The notes under the pieces were generated by a model, which ran no database searches, was not told where the DNA came from, and was given only the letters and a program-made list of their open reading frames with translations. Source: Kerstersia gyiorum (GTDB lineage: Bacteria; Pseudomonadota; Gammaproteobacteria; Burkholderiales; Burkholderiaceae_B). From it: a stretch of DNA of 64,000 nucleotides. Both the position numbers and the translations under genes were made by a program. Location: assembly GCF_004216755.1 (NCBI RefSeq), contig NZ_SGWZ01000001.1:186001-250000 (forward strand), in the 5' to 3' direction. Positions within the stretch are counted from its first letter, which is position 1; every line of letters begins with the position of its first letter. This document shows positions 63,421-64,000 of this stretch, piece by piece.

Positions 63421-63459
63421 AAGCGGCAGCCCGTTGCAAGCACGGGCTGCCGCTTTTTT
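63421..63459 (+). terminator. Rho-independent terminator after the LLM monooxygenase gene
   Basis: AAGCGGCAGCCCGT (63421-63434) pairs perfectly with ACGGGCTGCCGCTT (63442-63455), followed by a T-run to 63459. Confidence 0.95.
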
Positions 63460-63504
63460 AGGCCTGTACCCAGAAAAGTCCCGTCGCCGCAGCCTGCCGC
63501 AAAC

Positions 63505-63599
63505 TTGCCCACAGCTTATACACATACACGGCCTGTCCACAGCCTTTTCACAGCCTTGCCAACAGGGAATACACAGGCAATTCCACAGGCTTATCAACA
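63505..63599 (+). promoter_or_regulatory. Helically phased array of eight DnaA-box-like 9-mers
   Basis: Eight 9-mers with the TTATCCACA pattern begin at 63505, 63516, 63533, 63544, 63556, 63567, 63579 and 63591; steps are 11, 17, 11, 12, 11, 12 and 12 bp. The second (TTATACACA) and last (TTATCAACA) have one mismatch, the others two or three; all end in ACA. Between the terminator and the ECF sigma gene (63460-63762) no other gene is seen; an AT-rich stretch follows at 63686-63732. Confidence 0.6.
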
Positions 63600-63762
63600 G
63601 GCCGCCGATCCTCGGCGGCAAGCCAGTGATCCCGCTGAGGGAAAGGCAAAGAAAGAAAATACCGTTGCAGTACCCGCACTACCGTATCAAATAATGTTGA
63701 GATCGTATCTTATTTTCATGTATCTTAATATGCAGCGTTGGCTTCCCTTTGCGAATACTGCC

Positions 63763-64000
63763 ATGACACCCATTGATTCGCTGCGCCAGCAGACCCTGTC
63801 AGATCTCTATCATGCGCATCACAGCTGGCTGGTATCGCTGCTGAGACGCAAACTGGGACGCGACGGTGATGCCGCGGCAGATCTGGCACAGGACACCTTC
63901 CTGCGCCTGATGCGCATCGACCTGGCCCCCGTGCTGGAGGCGCCGCGGTCGTACCTTACCGTCGTGGCCGACAACCTGGTCGTCAGCCGCCACCGGCGCG
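63763..64000 (+). CDS. FecI-like ECF sigma factor, N-terminal part (runs off the window)
   Basis: The visible 79 residues carry the sigma-70 region 2 of iron-related ECF factors: SDLYHAHHSWLVSLLRRKLG, then DGDAAADLAQDTFLRLMRID and a following APRSYLTVVADNLVVSRHRR. FecI-type factors drive iron-siderophore uptake genes, usually with a FecR anti-sigma next door; that would lie beyond the window. In-frame ATGs at 63718 and 63730 are also possible; 63763 gives the family-like N-terminus. The DnaA-box-like array lies upstream. Confidence 0.85.
   Translation, partial: MTPIDSLRQQTLSDLYHAHHSWLVSLLRRKLGRDGDAAADLAQDTFLRLMRIDLAPVLEAPRSYLTVVADNLVVSRHRR

Noticed and set aside
63505..63599. Reading the repeated CACAG units as a CRISPR array
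   Set aside because: The units are 9-mers with steps of 11-12 bp and no spacers of 25-40 bp; far too short and variable for CRISPR repeats.
61789..63621. A 610-codon minus-strand open frame opposite the SDR and LLM genes
   Set aside because: It is the antisense shadow of two well-supported genes; its protein is low-complexity with no domain, and codon use fits the plus-strand genes.

Overview
The window is GC-rich, gene-dense chromosomal DNA of a betaproteobacterium, most likely an Alcaligenaceae (Bordetella/Achromobacter-like) species. The evidence is the dnaA-dnaN-gyrB and rpmH-rnpA-yidD-yidC blocks back to back, several TRAP-type carboxylate uptake genes, and the style of the protein families. 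This is inference from gene content; no 16S rRNA is present. I see no tRNA, rRNA, insertion sequence, prophage or CRISPR array.

Layout. 0-12.5 kb: end of a SorC-type regulator, two membrane proteins, topoisomerase III with a histone-like Lys/Ala tail, a SET-domain methyltransferase, mnmE (away from its usual place after yidC), and a divergent MFS exporter/TetR pair. 12.5-19.2 kb: a soxR-mexGHI-opmD-type redox-responsive RND efflux locus with a near-perfect SoxR promoter. 19.3-24.1 kb: biotin genes bioA (divergent), bioF and one 727-residue protein that joins BioH-like, BioC and BioD domains. 24.2-28.8 kb: an orphan TRAP binding protein, a VanA/VanB-like Rieske demethylase pair and a LuxR regulator. 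29-32 kb: a methionine/kynurenine-type aminotransferase, two small DUF4878 lipoproteins and a YiiX-like papain-fold hydrolase. 32.2-41.1 kb: a probable mandelate operon (MdlB, MdlC, a ketopantoate-reductase-like enzyme, and a DctQM TRAP transporter with two tandem binding proteins) under a divergent LysR gene. 41.6-50.6 kb: a DUF4139 protein, a copper-chaperone-like protein with a CueR-type promoter, a glycine-zipper lipoprotein and two very large exported WG-repeat proteins. 50.8-60.1 kb: a GNAT acetyltransferase and the replication/RNA-processing/membrane-insertion core. 60.2-64 kb: a nitroreductase, a TPP riboswitch driving a short-chain dehydrogenase plus a flavin monooxygenase, and the start of a FecI-like ECF sigma factor.

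The most noteworthy items are: (1) the BioH-BioC-BioD single-chain fusion; (2) arrays of DnaA-box-like 9-mers spaced 11-12 bp (about one helical turn), best at 63505-63599 and 25273-25351, with pairs before mnmE and the vanA-like gene, while the dnaA-rpmH gap itself has few boxes; (3) a TPP riboswitch controlling genes that are not standard thiamine synthesis genes; (4) a mandelate locus that may oxidise both enantiomers with two unrelated dehydrogenases instead of a racemase; (5) tandemly duplicated translation-initiation regions, one of which creates a 5-codon minicistron overlapping the start of the reductase gene.

Functions are assigned by reading motifs and recalling families; no database search was run. 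Start codons were chosen from Shine-Dalgarno spacing and family N-termini and are stated where they matter.
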